From contig NZ_CP031012.1 in the NCBI RefSeq assembly GCF_009497775.1, positions 124,001 to 188,000 of the forward strand: a DNA stretch of 64,000 bases, read 5' to 3'. Numbering within the stretch: the first letter of the stretch is position 1; each line of letters opens with the position of its first letter. The notes below the pieces were generated by a model. That model saw only the letters and a list, made by a program, of their open reading frames with translations. It did not search any database and had not been told where the DNA came from. The stretch comes from Alcaligenes faecalis. Lineage in GTDB: Bacteria; Pseudomonadota; Gammaproteobacteria; Burkholderiales; Burkholderiaceae_B. The translations under genes and the position numbers were made by a program. This document shows positions 46,626-57,089 of the stretch, in pieces.

Positions 46626-47378
46626 TTAGGGCCGTACCACCGAAGTATCAATTTTTTCCTCGGCCAGACGGCTGCGTGCCCGGTTCATTTCGTCTATGCC
46701 CTTGAAGGGGCCCATGCGTACCCGATTCACCGTGCTGCCGTTGACCTGAGCGCTTTGCACCGATGCATCAAAGCCCAACATCAACAAGCGTGCCTTCATG
46801 GCTTCGGCGTCCGCATTGTTGCGGAAGGCACCTGCTTGCAGGTAGTAGGGGGTAGAGGTGGTGGCTGGCTTGGTCGCTGCCGGGGGCGCAGCAGGAGCCG
46901 GTGTGGCTGGTTTGCTGGCTGCCGGTGCCGGGGTGCTTGGAGCGGCAGGCGCTGTGGCCGGAGGCGTGACCGCAGGTGCCGCAGGAGCGGTATTGCGAGT
47001 CTCTGGCTGGCGCGCCGGTTCCGTACCCATGGCGGGCAAGGTGGCGATCAGATCACCCAAGGCATCTGGCGCCGCGGGCTTGGGCGGGATGCTGGGCAAA
47101 TTGACGGGGGGCAAGGTCAAACCGGGAATGGTGTCGCCCGGCGGAGGAGTTTGTCCGCTGGAGCTGCCATACAGGTCCCGGTTCGGGTCCAGCAAGTCTC
47201 GCCCCTCAGGCAAGGCAACGGTAGGTTTGTCCCGGCTGGCCTTGTCCACAAAGGGCATGGGCACTTTGGTGACAAACAGGGCAACGGCAACCGCCGCGCC
47301 CAGACCCAGAATCAGGCCAATCAGAATGCCGGTATAGGTACCGCCGGAACTACTGGATTTTTTACGTGCTCTTGCCAT
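46626..47378 (-). CDS. SPOR-domain protein (FtsN-like)
   Basis: 250 residues in the bitopic layout of cell-division SPOR proteins: a short basic cytoplasmic tail (MARARKKSSSSGG), one transmembrane helix (TGILIGLILGLGAAVAVALFV), a Pro/Ala-rich periplasmic linker (about 75-175), and a C-terminal SPOR domain (YYLQAGAFRNNADAEAMKARLLMLGFDASV, ending FKGIDEMNRARSRLAEEKIDTSVV). SPOR domains bind denuded peptidoglycan at the septum. It follows argS by 14 bp, an arrangement seen in other betaproteobacteria. Whether it is true FtsN or another SPOR protein is undecided. Confidence 0.88.
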   Translation of the reverse strand: MARARKKSSSSGGTYTGILIGLILGLGAAVAVALFVTKVPMPFVDKASRDKPTVALPEGRDLLDPNRDLYGSSSGQTPPPGDTIPGLTLPPVNLPSIPPKPAAPDALGDLIATLPAMGTEPARQPETRNTAPAAPAVTPPATAPAAPSTPAPAASKPATPAPAAPPAATKPATTSTPYYLQAGAFRNNADAEAMKARLLMLGFDASVQSAQVNGSTVNRVRMGPFKGIDEMNRARSRLAEEKIDTSVVRP

Positions 47379-47392
47379 ATCTGCCTATGGGT

Positions 47393-49078
47393 TTACATAC
47401 GTTCGGGTGCGGACACACCCAGCAGGTTCAGACCATTGCGAATGACTTGGGCGCAGGCCTGGGCCAGACGCAGACGGGCCAGACGCAAGGCGGTGTCGTC
47501 TACCGACACGCGCTCGGCGTTGTACCAGGAGTGGAAGTCCGCAGCGCAGTCGCGCAGCCAGAAGGCAATGTGGTGAGGAGCCAATTCGCGAGCGGATTGG
47601 GCCAGCACATCGGGGTATTCGGACAGACGCTGCATCAGGGCGATTTCGGTGGGGGCGGTCAAAGGCGTGATGTCGGCCTGAGGCACCTGATCCAGCAGTT
47701 CTGCCGACTGGTTCAACATGGAGTTGATACGGGCATGAGCGTACTGGATGTAGTAAACCGGGTTTTCTTCGCTCTTGGACAGGGCCAGATCGATATCGAA
47801 TACGAATTCGGAGTCGGCACGACGCTGGATCAGGAAGAAGCGCACGGCGTCCTGGCCTACCCATTCGATCAGGTCACGCAAGGTGACGTAGCTGCCTGCG
47901 CGCTTGGAAATTTTCACTTCCTGGCCATTGCGCATGACTTTGACCATCTTGTGCAGGATGTAGGCCGGGAATTCCTTGGGGATACCCAGACCCAGACCTT
48001 GCAGGCCAGCGCGCACACGGGCAATGGTGCCGTGGTGGTCGGAGCCCTGAATATTGATGGCGTGGTGGAAACCGCGTTCCCACTTGGCCACGTGGTAGGC
48101 CACGTCCGGCACGAAGTAGGTGTAGCCGCCTTCGGATTTGCGCATCACGCGGTCTTTGTCGTCGCCTGTGCCCAGTTCGGTGGTGCGCAGCCACAGCGCG
48201 CCGTCCAGCTCGTAGGTGTGACCGGCGTCGATCAGGGCCTGCACGGTTTTTTCAACCTTGCCGGAGGTGTATAGCGAGCTTTCCAGGTAGAAGTTGTCGA
48301 ACTTCAGGCCGAAAGCCTGCAAGTCCAGATCCTGTTCGCGGCGCAGGTAGGCCACGGCAAAGCGGCGGATGTCTTCCAGATTGTCCAGATCACCACTGGC
48401 GGTGACGGAGGCGCCATCGGCAGCCTGAACCGTTGCACCGGCCTGGTAGTCGCGGGCGATATCCAGAATGTAGTCGCCTTTGTAGCCGTCAGCGGGGAAT
48501 TGCTCGCTGTCGGGCTCGATGCCACGGGCACGGGCATGCACGCTGGTGGTCAGGTTGTCGATCTGGTTACCGGCGTCGTTGTAGTAAAACTCGCGGGTAA
48601 CGTCGTAGCCTTGCGAGCTGAACACGCGGCACAGGGAGTCGCCCAGCGCGGCCTGGCGGGCGTGGCCCACATGCAAGGGGCCGGTCGGGTTGGCCGACAC
48701 GAACTCCACCATCAGTTTTTCCTGGGTAGGAGCGACGTGGCCGAAGTTCTCGCCCTGCTCGGCAATGGTCTTCAGGACAGCCTGATGCGTGGCGGTGGAC
48801 AGACGGAAGTTGATAAAGCCCGGGCCGGCAATTTCCGCACCTGCCAGCAAAGCGGCGGCATTCGGATCGGCCAAGAGGGTATCGACGATTTGCTGAGCCA
48901 GCTCGCGCGGGTTGCGACCGGCTGGTTTGGCCAATTGCATGGCAATATTGCAGGCGGCATCACCGTGCGCAGCCACTTTGGGGCGCTCCAGCGTGATGTT
49001 GGGTTCAGCCTGGGGCAAGATGGCACGGACGGCAGCCTGTAGGCAGGCGATTAATTGAGATTGTTGCTCAGCAAGCAT
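47393..49078 (-). CDS. argS: Arginyl-tRNA synthetase
   Basis: 561 residues from ATG 49078; the open frame extends 38 codons higher, but the family starts here ([17 protein letters not shown]). N-terminal Add-1 domain, HIGH motif in [29 protein letters not shown]-like [22 protein letters not shown], and the DALR anticodon-binding domain at the C-terminus ending [10 protein letters not shown]. Charges tRNA-Arg. It is followed at 14 bp by the SPOR gene and preceded by the RHS gene, whose stop lies 121 bp upstream. Confidence 0.97.
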   Translation of the reverse strand: MLAEQQSQLIACLQAAVRAILPQAEPNITLERPKVAAHGDAACNIAMQLAKPAGRNPRELAQQIVDTLLADPNAAALLAGAEIAGPGFINFRLSTATHQAVLKTIAEQGENFGHVAPTQEKLMVEFVSANPTGPLHVGHARQAALGDSLCRVFSSQGYDVTREFYYNDAGNQIDNLTTSVHARARGIEPDSEQFPADGYKGDYILDIARDYQAGATVQAADGASVTASGDLDNLEDIRRFAVAYLRREQDLDLQAFGLKFDNFYLESSLYTSGKVEKTVQALIDAGHTYELDGALWLRTTELGTGDDKDRVMRKSEGGYTYFVPDVAYHVAKWERGFHHAINIQGSDHHGTIARVRAGLQGLGLGIPKEFPAYILHKMVKVMRNGQEVKISKRAGSYVTLRDLIEWVGQDAVRFFLIQRRADSEFVFDIDLALSKSEENPVYYIQYAHARINSMLNQSAELLDQVPQADITPLTAPTEIALMQRLSEYPDVLAQSARELAPHHIAFWLRDCAADFHSWYNAERVSVDDTALRLARLRLAQACAQVIRNGLNLLGVSAPERM

Positions 49079-49199
49079 AGGAAAGGTCTGGATTGGTAGA
49101 AAGACAACTGAGGCGGGTGGTTCCCGCATCAGATGGAAGGCGCGACATTGGCCCGCCGGATAGCCCCACATGATAGCGTGATTTGACGCCAAATTCTTT

Positions 49200-52100
49200 T
49201 CAAGAAGCCTGGCGCTCCCATCCCAGGTGGTTATGTAACCACGTATCGTAAGCGTCCATGTCTACCCAACCCACTTGATTACCGGGGCGGATACGCCAAC
49301 TGTTATGACGCTTGATCACTGTTTCCATGGATTGCTGGGTGGCCTTACCCAGACGCGGGTGCAGGTCTTGGTACATCAGGTTTCGACCCTGCCCGTGAAA
49401 GTCCACACCCCGCAAACTGCCTTTAGCTAGCCGCAGCCCAGGCAGGCGCATGTCCAGCAGAACAGGGTGACGGACGCTAAGGTCTGTGTGCGCCAGTTCC
49501 GCCAGCGTCAGGCCCGTTGCCCTGGCTTGCCAGTGCATCCAGGCCAGCGCCACTTTATCCAGATCGCTGATGGTTTCTTCGTTTTCATCAGGCAGCACGC
49601 CGCCGCCAATTTGGCTGTGTGCGCCGATAAAGGGCATTTCCACGGTGTTCATGGCCTCTGACAGGGCGCTCAAGGGGAAGTAGGCACGGTGTTCATGCAT
49701 GGCGACGGCATGGGCAACCCAGCTCCAGGCGTCGGATACGCCCAGGCGATATTGGGAGTTGTTGCCGCCGCCCAGCCCGAATTGGGCCACGGTATCGAAC
49801 AGTCCTAAAAAGCGGGGCGTGATGCAGGCTCGAATCGCACCGCGCTGCGGATCATTCAGCACAAACCACCCCTGTTGCACGTGATCCAGAATGCGATTGG
49901 AGAAGTCTCGTGCCAGTGCTGCTCCCCGAGAAAAACCCAGCAAATCTACAGGTGCAGCGCTCGGGGCCGGGCCTTGCTCCTGCATGCGATTCAGAAAGTT
50001 GTTCCATTGCGATTCCAGAATCCGCCCTGCTCGCCACGCGGTCAGTGCATCCCAGTTCAGGGTCACGGGATCGCCCGGCCCTTCGGCGTAATGCACCGCT
50101 CCATCCTGATACAACTGCGACAGTTTCCACACATTGCTATTGGTAATGGGGGCCTGTCGTGTGCCATCAAAGGCGAACAGAAGCAGGCCGGTGGGATCAA
50201 TATGACGCAAGGGCTGTTGTTGGGCGTAACCCACGGCCTGGGTTTGTGGCCATGGGCCTAACGGGTCCGCCTCCAGATAGTGGCCGTGCTCGGGTAGATA
50301 GGTACGCAGCAGATTGTCGTGCCAGCCGGTAGCGGACTCCGTATATTGCCCCGGCAGACGTAGATTGAACTCCAGGGTTTCAAGCAAGGGTTCGGCCTGT
50401 CCAAAAGGGTTGAGGTCGGCAGCCCAGACCGGCCTGGCTTGCTGGTCGCTAATCAGCCGTACCGCACCCATCAAGTCACTATGCAGGTAGTACAGTTGCC
50501 CTTGCCCGTCTGGCTGATAAACAATCATGCCTATCGGCGTCAGCCCGGCATACAGATAGCGCCGGGAGATGAGCTGGCCGGGCGCAGCGGGTAAATCCAG
50601 TTCAGCCATCAATTGCTGACCATGAAAGAAGAAGGCGCGCTCCTGATTGCCTTGCTTGCGCCAGATGCGCTGGCCAAAGGCATCGTGCCGGTATTCGACC
50701 AAAGTGGTGTTTGCTGTTTGTACACGCTGTAAGCGACGGTTGGGACCGTAGTCCAGATTTAAGTTGCCGACGGCTTTCGCCGTGCCGGTGGAGGAACGCT
50801 GAATGGAAGCGGCTGGCTTTGGATGGCGTGCAGCAAGTGCGCCGCTGTGGTTCCAGGCCAGCCACTGTTCTGATTCCGTCTTGCCTTGGCGGAACGCGAT
50901 CAGCCGGTTTTGGGCGTCGTAATGCAAAAGCCAATGGCGTGTTTGCTGTAGCAGCGGATATTCATGTCGATCCTCCAGCACCTTGCCTTGAGCATCCAGG
51001 CGGCGGGCTTGTGTCCAGACAGGTGTGCCATCCGGCTGCAAAAGCATTAAATCCACAGCTTGCCCGGTGTTGTTTGCATGGCTGATCAATTGAAGGCCAT
51101 TGCCCCAGGCATAGCCCACCTCTTGTGCGTGGATCACGGTCTGGCTTTGCCCGGTTTTCGGGACCCACTCCAGAGACTGCAAACGTCCGTGTGCATCCCA
51201 GCGATAGCGCAGTTGTCCACCCTCCGGCAGGGTGTGCTGCGTCAGCCTGCGCTGTTCGTCGTACTCAAAGCGCGCGGTCCAGCTTTGGCCGGGGCTATGG
51301 CTACGTTCCAGACGGCGTTCTTGTAATAGGCCAGCCCGCAACTTCAGCCATTGCGTTTCCATGGGATGACGAATACGCAGCGCGCCAGGCCCGAGCCAGT
51401 CCAGTTCACTGCGTTCAGTTTCCTGATCTTGCTGATGTTCAAGGTTGCGCAAACGTCCCTGTTGGTCGTATTGAATCTGAAGTGAGCCTTCTCCGGCATA
51501 TTCAATACGTGTCAGCTTGCCGTCCGGGTTCCAGTAGCGGGTTTCGCTTCCATGTTGCTCACTGGCCCAGCTCTGCAAGCGCCCTTTTGCATCAAGCGCC
51601 AGGCTTAGTGGCCCCCAACTGCCTTGCTTGTGCTCCAGCCGAGACAGAGTTCCATTTGCACGGCGCTGCGCGGTCCAAGGTCCGGCCTGCAACCAGCGCC
51701 CTTGTGGATCGTATTGCCACTCCGTGCTGTGGACCGGGCAGTCCTCACACAAGCGGCTTTCCAGTTTTTGTAGCCGCTGCTGGCCTTGATAAGCGCGGTA
51801 ATGGAAGCGATGTCGCTCTGTGCCTATGGACCATTCACTCAGGCCCGGCTCATAGCGCGCCGTCCAGTCCTGATTGAAGGCGTGGGAGATCAAACGGCTG
51901 ACTCGGCCTTGGGCGTCGTACTCCCATTGCTGGACTGGCTGAGGGGCTTGTTCCGGTGCTTGCAGGCGGCTGCCACCTAAACGGTGTGACCAAGGTGCAG
52001 GGGCCGGATGGTAGAGGCGTTGCATGCCGTCCGGACGGCTGACGCTGGCCAGCCAGATTTGCTGATCGTGCTGTTCCAGACGCAAGCGAAATGGCCCGGC

Positions 52101-52985
52101 CGGGGTTTTAATACTGATGGCTGTGGCTGTGGCTGTGGCTGTCGGCGCGGTTGTGGTTGCCGCCGTTGCCTTTTCTTCTTCTTCTTCTTCTTCTTCTTCT
52201 TCTTCTGCTGCTGCTGCTGCTGCCGTTTCCGCTGTCGTTATCACCGTTGTGACATTAGCTAGGGGCCTGGTTTTGGTTTGAGCTGGTCTTGGAGTCTGGG
52301 CCTGAGCCTGAGTTTGGTTTTGCTCTTGCCCTTGTCCTTGTCCCGGCCCCTGCCCCTGTGGCGACACCTGCTCCTGCGCTTGGTTTTTCCAGTCAAACAC
52401 CAGCGTTTGGCCCAAATGATTACGTACAGTTTTAATCGCATACGCATGTGGATGCGTGTCCGGAAAGCGCTCTATATCCAGCCACTGCTGGGTCGAAACC
52501 CGCACATGGATCAACCAGCCCTGCTCGTCAAACCGTAGAATCAAACCGTTCGGCCCCTGCCAGAACCAGCCCGTACTTTGCTCCTGTGCTGGCGGGTACA
52601 AGCGAGTCTGTCGCCCATCTGGCATGAACAAGGCATGGCCTTGCTGCCGCAATTGCAGGTCGTAATTCAAGGCCCAGCCAGTTTGTCCAAGAGTCGGCGT
52701 AGGATTGCGTCCCTGCCCATTCCAGTGACGCTGCAATTGCAGCAAGGGCCAGGCCTGGCTTAATGGCAGGTCCGTATCGCTTTGGTATTTCTGACCGCTC
52801 AGTAAATCCACTGGATTGAGCAAACCCATATCTGCTGCGGGCTCGCCCTGTTCTCCCAAGGCCGCTGCCGGCGCACAGCGGGTGGATGACGGGGGCAAGG
52901 GACATTCAAGCGAGCTTTGTGACCAGGCCAGGGATGGCAAGGTGATCAAGAGCAAGATTAGCCAAGACAGGAGTGCGGCTGGCAT
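49200..52985 (-). CDS. RHS/YD-repeat protein with Tle1-like (DUF2235) C-terminal lipase domain
   Basis: 1261 residues. A Sec signal peptide (about 1-22) comes first. An N-terminal part with [21 protein letters not shown] follows, then a Gln- and Glu-rich low-complexity insert (about 215-290). YD repeats ([24 protein letters not shown] and many others) run to about 850. The RHS core motif covers about 860-930 ([33 protein letters not shown]). After the core the chain changes to an alpha/beta hydrolase: FDGTRQ near 942, nucleophile Ser1019 in [10 protein letters not shown], Asp1064 in [10 protein letters not shown] and His1123 in GAHSQIGGG, the Tle1 phospholipase signature. It is probably a secreted polymorphic toxin. 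No immunity gene lies directly downstream. Confidence 0.85.
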   Translation of the reverse strand: MPAALLSWLILLLITLPSLAWSQSSLECPLPPSSTRCAPAAALGEQGEPAADMGLLNPVDLLSGQKYQSDTDLPLSQAWPLLQLQRHWNGQGRNPTPTLGQTGWALNYDLQLRQQGHALFMPDGRQTRLYPPAQEQSTGWFWQGPNGLILRFDEQGWLIHVRVSTQQWLDIERFPDTHPHAYAIKTVRNHLGQTLVFDWKNQAQEQVSPQGQGPGQGQGQEQNQTQAQAQTPRPAQTKTRPLANVTTVITTAETAAAAAAEEEEEEEEEEEKATAATTTAPTATATATAISIKTPAGPFRLRLEQHDQQIWLASVSRPDGMQRLYHPAPAPWSHRLGGSRLQAPEQAPQPVQQWEYDAQGRVSRLISHAFNQDWTARYEPGLSEWSIGTERHRFHYRAYQGQQRLQKLESRLCEDCPVHSTEWQYDPQGRWLQAGPWTAQRRANGTLSRLEHKQGSWGPLSLALDAKGRLQSWASEQHGSETRYWNPDGKLTRIEYAGEGSLQIQYDQQGRLRNLEHQQDQETERSELDWLGPGALRIRHPMETQWLKLRAGLLQERRLERSHSPGQSWTARFEYDEQRRLTQHTLPEGGQLRYRWDAHGRLQSLEWVPKTGQSQTVIHAQEVGYAWGNGLQLISHANNTGQAVDLMLLQPDGTPVWTQARRLDAQGKVLEDRHEYPLLQQTRHWLLHYDAQNRLIAFRQGKTESEQWLAWNHSGALAARHPKPAASIQRSSTGTAKAVGNLNLDYGPNRRLQRVQTANTTLVEYRHDAFGQRIWRKQGNQERAFFFHGQQLMAELDLPAAPGQLISRRYLYAGLTPIGMIVYQPDGQGQLYYLHSDLMGAVRLISDQQARPVWAADLNPFGQAEPLLETLEFNLRLPGQYTESATGWHDNLLRTYLPEHGHYLEADPLGPWPQTQAVGYAQQQPLRHIDPTGLLLFAFDGTRQAPITNSNVWKLSQLYQDGAVHYAEGPGDPVTLNWDALTAWRAGRILESQWNNFLNRMQEQGPAPSAAPVDLLGFSRGAALARDFSNRILDHVQQGWFVLNDPQRGAIRACITPRFLGLFDTVAQFGLGGGNNSQYRLGVSDAWSWVAHAVAMHEHRAYFPLSALSEAMNTVEMPFIGAHSQIGGGVLPDENEETISDLDKVALAWMHWQARATGLTLAELAHTDLSVRHPVLLDMRLPGLRLAKGSLRGVDFHGQGRNLMYQDLHPRLGKATQQSMETVIKRHNSWRIRPGNQVGWVDMDAYDTWLHNHLGWERQAS
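52119..52223. repeat. Coding microsatellites in the RHS gene
   Basis: Three simple repeats in the low-complexity insert: GGCTGT x4 (52119-52142), TTC x11 (52173-52205, coding 11 Glu) and TGC x6 (52206-52223, coding Ala). Unit sizes are multiples of three, so changes would alter length but not frame. Confidence 0.95.
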
Positions 52986-53082
52986 GAAGGACTCTCCAAG
53001 ACGGGGAAAATCCTGCTATCTTGCAGGGGTGTGTATCCTGAAAGTCGAATCGGAAACACAAAGATCCATAAGGAGAAACCGT

Positions 53083-53430
53083 ATGCTAGTCGTCTTTAAA
53101 AGCAAAGCCGCCGCCGATGTTCTGATGTTCTCTGAACATGCCATGCCTATTCTCCGGGCCGCGGGGCGCTCCTATCCTGATGGTTTGCCCGAGCGTGGCG
53201 TGTTCACGGCAGAGCAACTGTCCGAAGCCATTGGCAATATCGAGCGAGCGATCGGGCAAGACCGGGAAAACAAGCATTCGCCCCACGAGGACGAAGACGA
53301 GGACAAGGAACACCCGATTTCGCAGGCCGTGAGCTTCAGCCAACGTGCCTATCCTTTGCTGGATATGTTGCGCCAGGCGAATAACACCGGCGTGCCGGTG
53401 ATGTGGGAACCGGCAGATAGTTCCTGGTAG
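53083..53430 (+). CDS. DUF1840 family protein
   Basis: 115 residues. The ATG at 53083 has AAGGAG ideally placed; an open frame reaches back into the RHS promoter region but lacks signals. It starts MLVVFKSKAAADVLMFSEHAMPILRAAG, matching the DUF1840 pattern common in betaproteobacteria. The middle is very acidic (HEDEDEDKEH), and the end reads LLDMLRQANNTGVPVMWEP. Cytoplasmic, function unknown. Divergent from the RHS toxin with 97 bp between them. It is a widespread family and probably not the toxin's immunity protein. Confidence 0.8.
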   Translation: MLVVFKSKAAADVLMFSEHAMPILRAAGRSYPDGLPERGVFTAEQLSEAIGNIERAIGQDRENKHSPHEDEDEDKEHPISQAVSFSQRAYPLLDMLRQANNTGVPVMWEPADSSW

Positions 53431-53443
53431 TCCCTGGAATGTC

Positions 53444-53471
53444 GGCCTGCCGACAATTTGGCAGGCCTTCT
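53444..53471 (+). terminator. Terminator after the DUF1840 gene
   Basis: GGCCTGCC-GACAATTT-GGCAGGCC followed by TTCTTTG, 14 bp past the stop. Confidence 0.8.
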
Positions 53472-53516
53472 TTGCTTAAGCTCCAAAGTTGATCTATTTT
53501 TTTTCGGAGATCGTCT

Positions 53517-53837
53517 ATGAGCGCTATGGTGCTTGTGATCTTTAGTCCTCGCCAGCACATAGAGCTGGTCACTCCTATACAAACCATTGATCCGGACAGC
53601 GGCAAGCAATCGCGCGACTGGTTCGATCGCACCTGGCAAGAGCTGGGCTGTGAACCTCTGCGCGCCAGCGGCAAAGTGCTGTTGCTGGACAAGATTATGG
53701 GCGTGGCTGATGCCCTGGGTTACACGCTGCTGTCGCAAGACGATGAGCGCGCCCAGGAGTTTGCGCGCCATTGCTTGCAAGCGGTGGGCTCCATGCAGGT
53801 CACCGTGGACTTGCCGGGCCTGGCGGTCACGTACTGA
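53517..53837 (+). CDS. Conserved hypothetical protein, 106 residues
   Basis: I do not recognise a family. The ATG has CGGAGA at good spacing, and the gene has its own terminator, so it is probably real. The sequence is soluble and mixed, with no signal peptide or membrane segment. Notable segments are WFDRTWQELGCEPLRASGKVLLLDKIMGVADALGY and the end MQVTVDLPGLAVTY. It lies between DUF1840 and a YwqG-like gene, each separated by hairpins, so it appears to be an independent unit. Confidence 0.6.
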   Translation: MSAMVLVIFSPRQHIELVTPIQTIDPDSGKQSRDWFDRTWQELGCEPLRASGKVLLLDKIMGVADALGYTLLSQDDERAQEFARHCLQAVGSMQVTVDLPGLAVTY

Positions 53838-53856
53838 TCAGGTTCAAGGCAATGGG

Positions 53857-53887
53857 AAACCGGCTCTGTGGGGCCGGTTTTTTTTAT
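53857..53887 (+). terminator. Terminator after the 106-residue protein gene
   Basis: AAACCGGC / GCCGGTTT with an 8-nt loop, followed by a T-run. The 282 bp from here to the next start (54170) hold no gene I can support; they should contain the promoter of the YwqG-like gene. Confidence 0.88.
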
Positions 53888-54169
53888 GTCTTTTTGAATG
53901 TTTTTGGGCTTGTGAGGCTGTTGGTTTGCAGTTGATGCTGCCGTCACAGTCATGAGCATAGGCCTCATCGCTGTTATTGCCGCTGCCAGCGCCACTACAA
54001 CCTTGTGGGGCAGGCGTACCTTGAGAACTTGCACGGCTTTCGACCCAGCCTCCTGCCGGAGCTTCAGTTACACAATGCATAGGCTCAGTCTTCAGGGGCT
54101 TATTACAATCCAGCAGATTCAGACTTGGCTTGAAACTGCATAGTCTGCAACCCTGTTATCCGAAGCACT

Positions 54170-54934
54170 ATGGATCTCAAAACGCTAGAAAAACACCTTG
54201 ATGCCTCGCCACTGCTGCAAGCGCATAAACAGTATTTCCTGGATTTGGCGCAGCCCGCGGTGGCTATCCATTTGGGTAAAGACAAGGGCCAGCCCTTGCA
54301 AAGCCGTTTTGGTGGTCAGCCTATGGTGCCTCCCGGTTTTACCTGGCCCGAGCATCCAGATGGTCACTATCTGTTTGTAGGTCAGATCAACTTTGCGGAG
54401 TTGCCGCAGGGGCCGGATCGCCCGGCTGATTTGCCAAGCAGCGGTCTGCTGTCGCTGTTCTATGGTTTCGATGAAGATGACGCCATTTTCTGGCGTGATG
54501 AGGACTATCTCAAGGCTTATTACTGGGCAGACACCAGCGATTTCCAGGAGATTCAGGCGCCTCATCGCTGGAGCACGCGTAGCTGGGCGTTGGAGTTTGA
54601 AAACTGCATCGACATTCCGCGTCATGAGGAACTGCGTCAGGATTGGCCGGTTGATTTTGAGGAACTCTACGACTGGTTCGACGAGCTGGAAGAAAACGGT
54701 GAGCTGCCGGCTGACTACCTGCTGGGCCGCCCTTCCTGGGACAGTCTGGCCTATGACCCTACGCCCAACCAGGAGGAGCATCCGAGCCAATCGCGCTGGC
54801 GCTCCTTGTTGACCGTGCAGTCGCATGAAAAACTGCATTGGTGCTGGCAGGACGGTGCTCGTCTTATGGCTTTTATCGAAGACGATAAGTTGCGGGCCAA
54901 AGACTTTAGCCATTTGCAGGTTGATTGTGGCTAA
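54170..54934 (+). CDS. YwqG-like protein (DUF1963)
   Basis: 254 residues. The DUF1963 pattern is visible: QSRFGGQPMVPPGFTWPEHPDGHYLFVGQINFAELP near residues 44-80, GLLSLFYGFDEDDAIFWRDEDYLKAYY, and the C-terminal LHWCWQDGARLMAFIEDDKLRAKDFSHLQV. Members are cytoplasmic, lack known activity, and occur near secreted toxin loci in several bacteria. This one lies 1.2 kb from the RHS/lipase gene on the opposite strand, which is weak support for a link. No clear Shine-Dalgarno sequence precedes the ATG. Confidence 0.75.
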   Translation: MDLKTLEKHLDASPLLQAHKQYFLDLAQPAVAIHLGKDKGQPLQSRFGGQPMVPPGFTWPEHPDGHYLFVGQINFAELPQGPDRPADLPSSGLLSLFYGFDEDDAIFWRDEDYLKAYYWADTSDFQEIQAPHRWSTRSWALEFENCIDIPRHEELRQDWPVDFEELYDWFDELEENGELPADYLLGRPSWDSLAYDPTPNQEEHPSQSRWRSLLTVQSHEKLHWCWQDGARLMAFIEDDKLRAKDFSHLQVDCG

Positions 54935-55006
54935 GGGCAATCAAGCCATTTAGGGCATGGCTAGCTGCGTTGGCGATAAGAGATGTTCCCCTAAAGCTCT
55001 AGTGCT

Positions 55007-55030
55007 AAGCCAAGCCAAGCCAAGCCAAGC
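55007..55030. repeat. Short tandem repeat of AAGCC (4.8 copies)
   Basis: Four full copies plus AAGC, 72 bp after the YwqG-like gene and 226 bp past the leuA stop. The spacer 54935-55256 otherwise holds only the leuA terminator. Confidence 0.85.
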
Positions 55031-55120
55031 GAAGGTGAATGTTCGCACCTTTGTCGGTGCCGGTTTCACTACTTTGCTGGGTTTACTGCTTTTTGATACG
55101 AGTTGCCATGTTGCACCCAC

Positions 55121-55145
55121 GAAAAACCCGCCTTGTGGGCGGGTT
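55121..55145 (-). terminator. Terminator of leuA
   Basis: AACCCGCC / GGCGGGTT with a 5-nt loop, followed on the minus strand by TTTTTC, about 110 bp past the leuA stop. Confidence 0.75.
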
Positions 55146-55256
55146 GCGGGCAGAGCGACGATAAGTCGGGCTGCGAAAGCGGGTCTGGCGCGGCTAGTGT
55201 GAGCCGGGCGGGCGCTTGGATGGGATCACCACCCAAGTCGCGGTATGAAGACGGTA

Positions 55257-56957
55257 TTAAGCCGTTGTGGTTTCAGCTTCTTGCTGAGCGATGGTGTGGC
55301 GGTTAACCGCGCTCAAGATCGCCAGGAAGGAGGAAGTCACGATGTCGGCGTGAACGCCCACACCAAAGCCCGATGGGCTGTCACCGATACGCATTTCCAC
55401 GTAAGCGGCAGCGCGGGTTTCAGCACCGGAGCCAATGGCGTGCTCGTTGTAGTCCATGATCTTGATGGATAGATCCAGGGCATTCACAAAGGCAGAGATC
55501 GCGCCTTCGCCCGAACCCTTCAAGGTGCGAACCTGGCCGTCGTGTTCCACATCCACTTCAATCGTGAATTGCTGGCCGCTGTCGGCGTGAGGCTGGCTGA
55601 TGATGTTGTGCTTGAGCAGCTTGTAGTGCTTCTTGCAGTTCAGGTATTCGGATTCGAAAATGCCGTACACGTCCGAAGGCGTCACTTCCTTGCCGGAAGA
55701 ATCGGTCACGCGCTGAATGGCGCGGCTGAATTCGATTTGCATGCGACGTGGCAAGACCAGACCGTGCTCTTGTTCCAGCAAGTAGGAAACCCCGCCCTTG
55801 CCCGACTGGCTGTTGACGCGGATAACCGCATCGTAGCTGCGGCCCAGGTCGGCCGGGTCGATAGGCAAGTAAGGCACTTCCCACAGTTCGTCGGATTTCT
55901 GCTGAGCCAGGCCTTTCTTGATGGCGTCCTGGTGGGAGCCGGAGAAGGCGGTAAAGACCAGATCGCCAGCGTAAGGATGACGTGGGTGCACGGGCAACTG
56001 GTTGCAGTACTCGGCAGTGCGACGCACTTCGTCGATGTCCGAGAAGTCCAGCTCAGGGTCCACGCCCTGGGTGTACAAGTTCAGGGCCAGGGTCACCAGG
56101 CAGACGTTGCCGGTGCGCTCGCCGCTACCGAACAAGCAGCCTTCGATACGGTCTGCGCCAGCCATCACGGCCAATTCAGCAGCAGCCACGGCAGTGCCAC
56201 GGTCGTTGTGCGGGTGCACGCTCAAGGTCACGTTGCTGCGCTGTTCCAGATTGTTGTGCATCCACTCGATCTGGTCGGCGTACATATTGGGCGTAGTGGC
56301 CTCAATGGTCGCGGGCAAGTTCAGGATCACGCGCTCGTCGGCGGCTGGACCCCAGGCTTTCACTACCGCGTTACACACGTCCAGAGCAAACTCAGGCTCA
56401 GTGGTGCTGAACACTTCGGGCGAGTACTCGTAGCCCCATTGGGTTTGCGGGTACTTGGCCACTTCGTTCTTGACCAGACGTGTACCGGTCAAGGCAATTT
56501 CCTTGATCTCGTCCTTGCTCAAGTTAAAGACAATCTTGCGAAAGGCCGGTGCACATGCGTTGTACAGGTGAATGATGGCGCGTTTGGCACCGGCAGCGGC
56601 TTCGGCCGTGCGCTTGATCAGGTCTTCACGCGATTGCGTCAGGACGATGATGGTGACGTCTTCAGGAATACGGTTTTCTTCGATCAGCTTGCGAACGAAA
56701 TCGAAGTCGGTCTGCGATGCGGAAGGGAAACCGACCTCGATTTCCTTGAAACCGATTTTGACGAGTTGCTCGAAAAAGCGCAGTTTGCGAGCCACGTTCA
56801 TGGGCTCGATCAGGGACTGGTTGCCGTCACGCAAGTCTGTGCTCATCCAGATGGGCGCTTTGGTGATGCGCTTGGAAGGCCAGGTGCGTTCAGCGAAGTC
56901 GCGATCAAAGGCGACAAAAGGACGATACTTTTGAGAGGGGTTTTTCAGCATTGCCAT
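55257..56957 (-). CDS. leuA: 2-isopropylmalate synthase
   Basis: 566 residues, the longer LeuA type. HMGL-like catalytic barrel: [17 protein letters not shown] with the metal Asp, [48 protein letters not shown] with the metal HxH-type ligands, and [12 protein letters not shown]. The C-terminal LeuA dimer (allosteric) domain covers about 430-560. It condenses 2-oxoisovalerate with acetyl-CoA in the first committed step of leucine synthesis. AGG lies upstream of the ATG at 56957. A 132-nt leader with a Leu-rich peptide ORF precedes it, pointing to attenuation. leuC and leuD lie 5 kb away, while leuB is not in the window. Confidence 0.96.
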   Translation of the reverse strand: MAMLKNPSQKYRPFVAFDRDFAERTWPSKRITKAPIWMSTDLRDGNQSLIEPMNVARKLRFFEQLVKIGFKEIEVGFPSASQTDFDFVRKLIEENRIPEDVTIIVLTQSREDLIKRTAEAAAGAKRAIIHLYNACAPAFRKIVFNLSKDEIKEIALTGTRLVKNEVAKYPQTQWGYEYSPEVFSTTEPEFALDVCNAVVKAWGPAADERVILNLPATIEATTPNMYADQIEWMHNNLEQRSNVTLSVHPHNDRGTAVAAAELAVMAGADRIEGCLFGSGERTGNVCLVTLALNLYTQGVDPELDFSDIDEVRRTAEYCNQLPVHPRHPYAGDLVFTAFSGSHQDAIKKGLAQQKSDELWEVPYLPIDPADLGRSYDAVIRVNSQSGKGGVSYLLEQEHGLVLPRRMQIEFSRAIQRVTDSSGKEVTPSDVYGIFESEYLNCKKHYKLLKHNIISQPHADSGQQFTIEVDVEHDGQVRTLKGSGEGAISAFVNALDLSIKIMDYNEHAIGSGAETRAAAYVEMRIGDSPSGFGVGVHADIVTSSFLAILSAVNRHTIAQQEAETTTA

Positions 56958-57089
56958 GGGGATACCTGTCGGACAAAAAGTGTTGATTACTTCTTGCCGT
57001 CACCAGCGATTGCAGCATTTACGTAGGCCGGTGGCGGCACAAATGACGTAGATGTGGCTGAGTATTGGCTGCCGAACTGCCACAGGACA
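56958..57089 (-). promoter_or_regulatory. leuA leader region with alternative RNA stems (putative attenuator)
   Basis: Between the Leu-rich ORF and leuA the minus-strand RNA can form TGTGGC (57084-57079) paired with GCCACA (57058-57053). It can also form TGCCGCCACC (57039-57030) paired with GGTGACGGCA (57004-56995). A further CCGG-TTG-CCGG hairpin lies at the Leu codons. The GTGGC arm could also pair with the GCCAC inside the second stem, giving mutually exclusive folds. T5 occurs 15 nt after the last stem, so it is not a canonical terminator. Confidence 0.45.

Noticed and set aside
53720..54034. 104-codon minus-strand frame with a signal-like N-terminus
   Set aside because: It crosses a terminator and overlaps the 3' end of the 106-residue protein gene antisense; no start signal.
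53083..54934. Immunity gene for the RHS lipase among DUF1840, the 106-residue protein and the YwqG-like protein
   Set aside because: All three are on the opposite strand with their own terminators or promoters; nothing in sequence ties them to the toxin.
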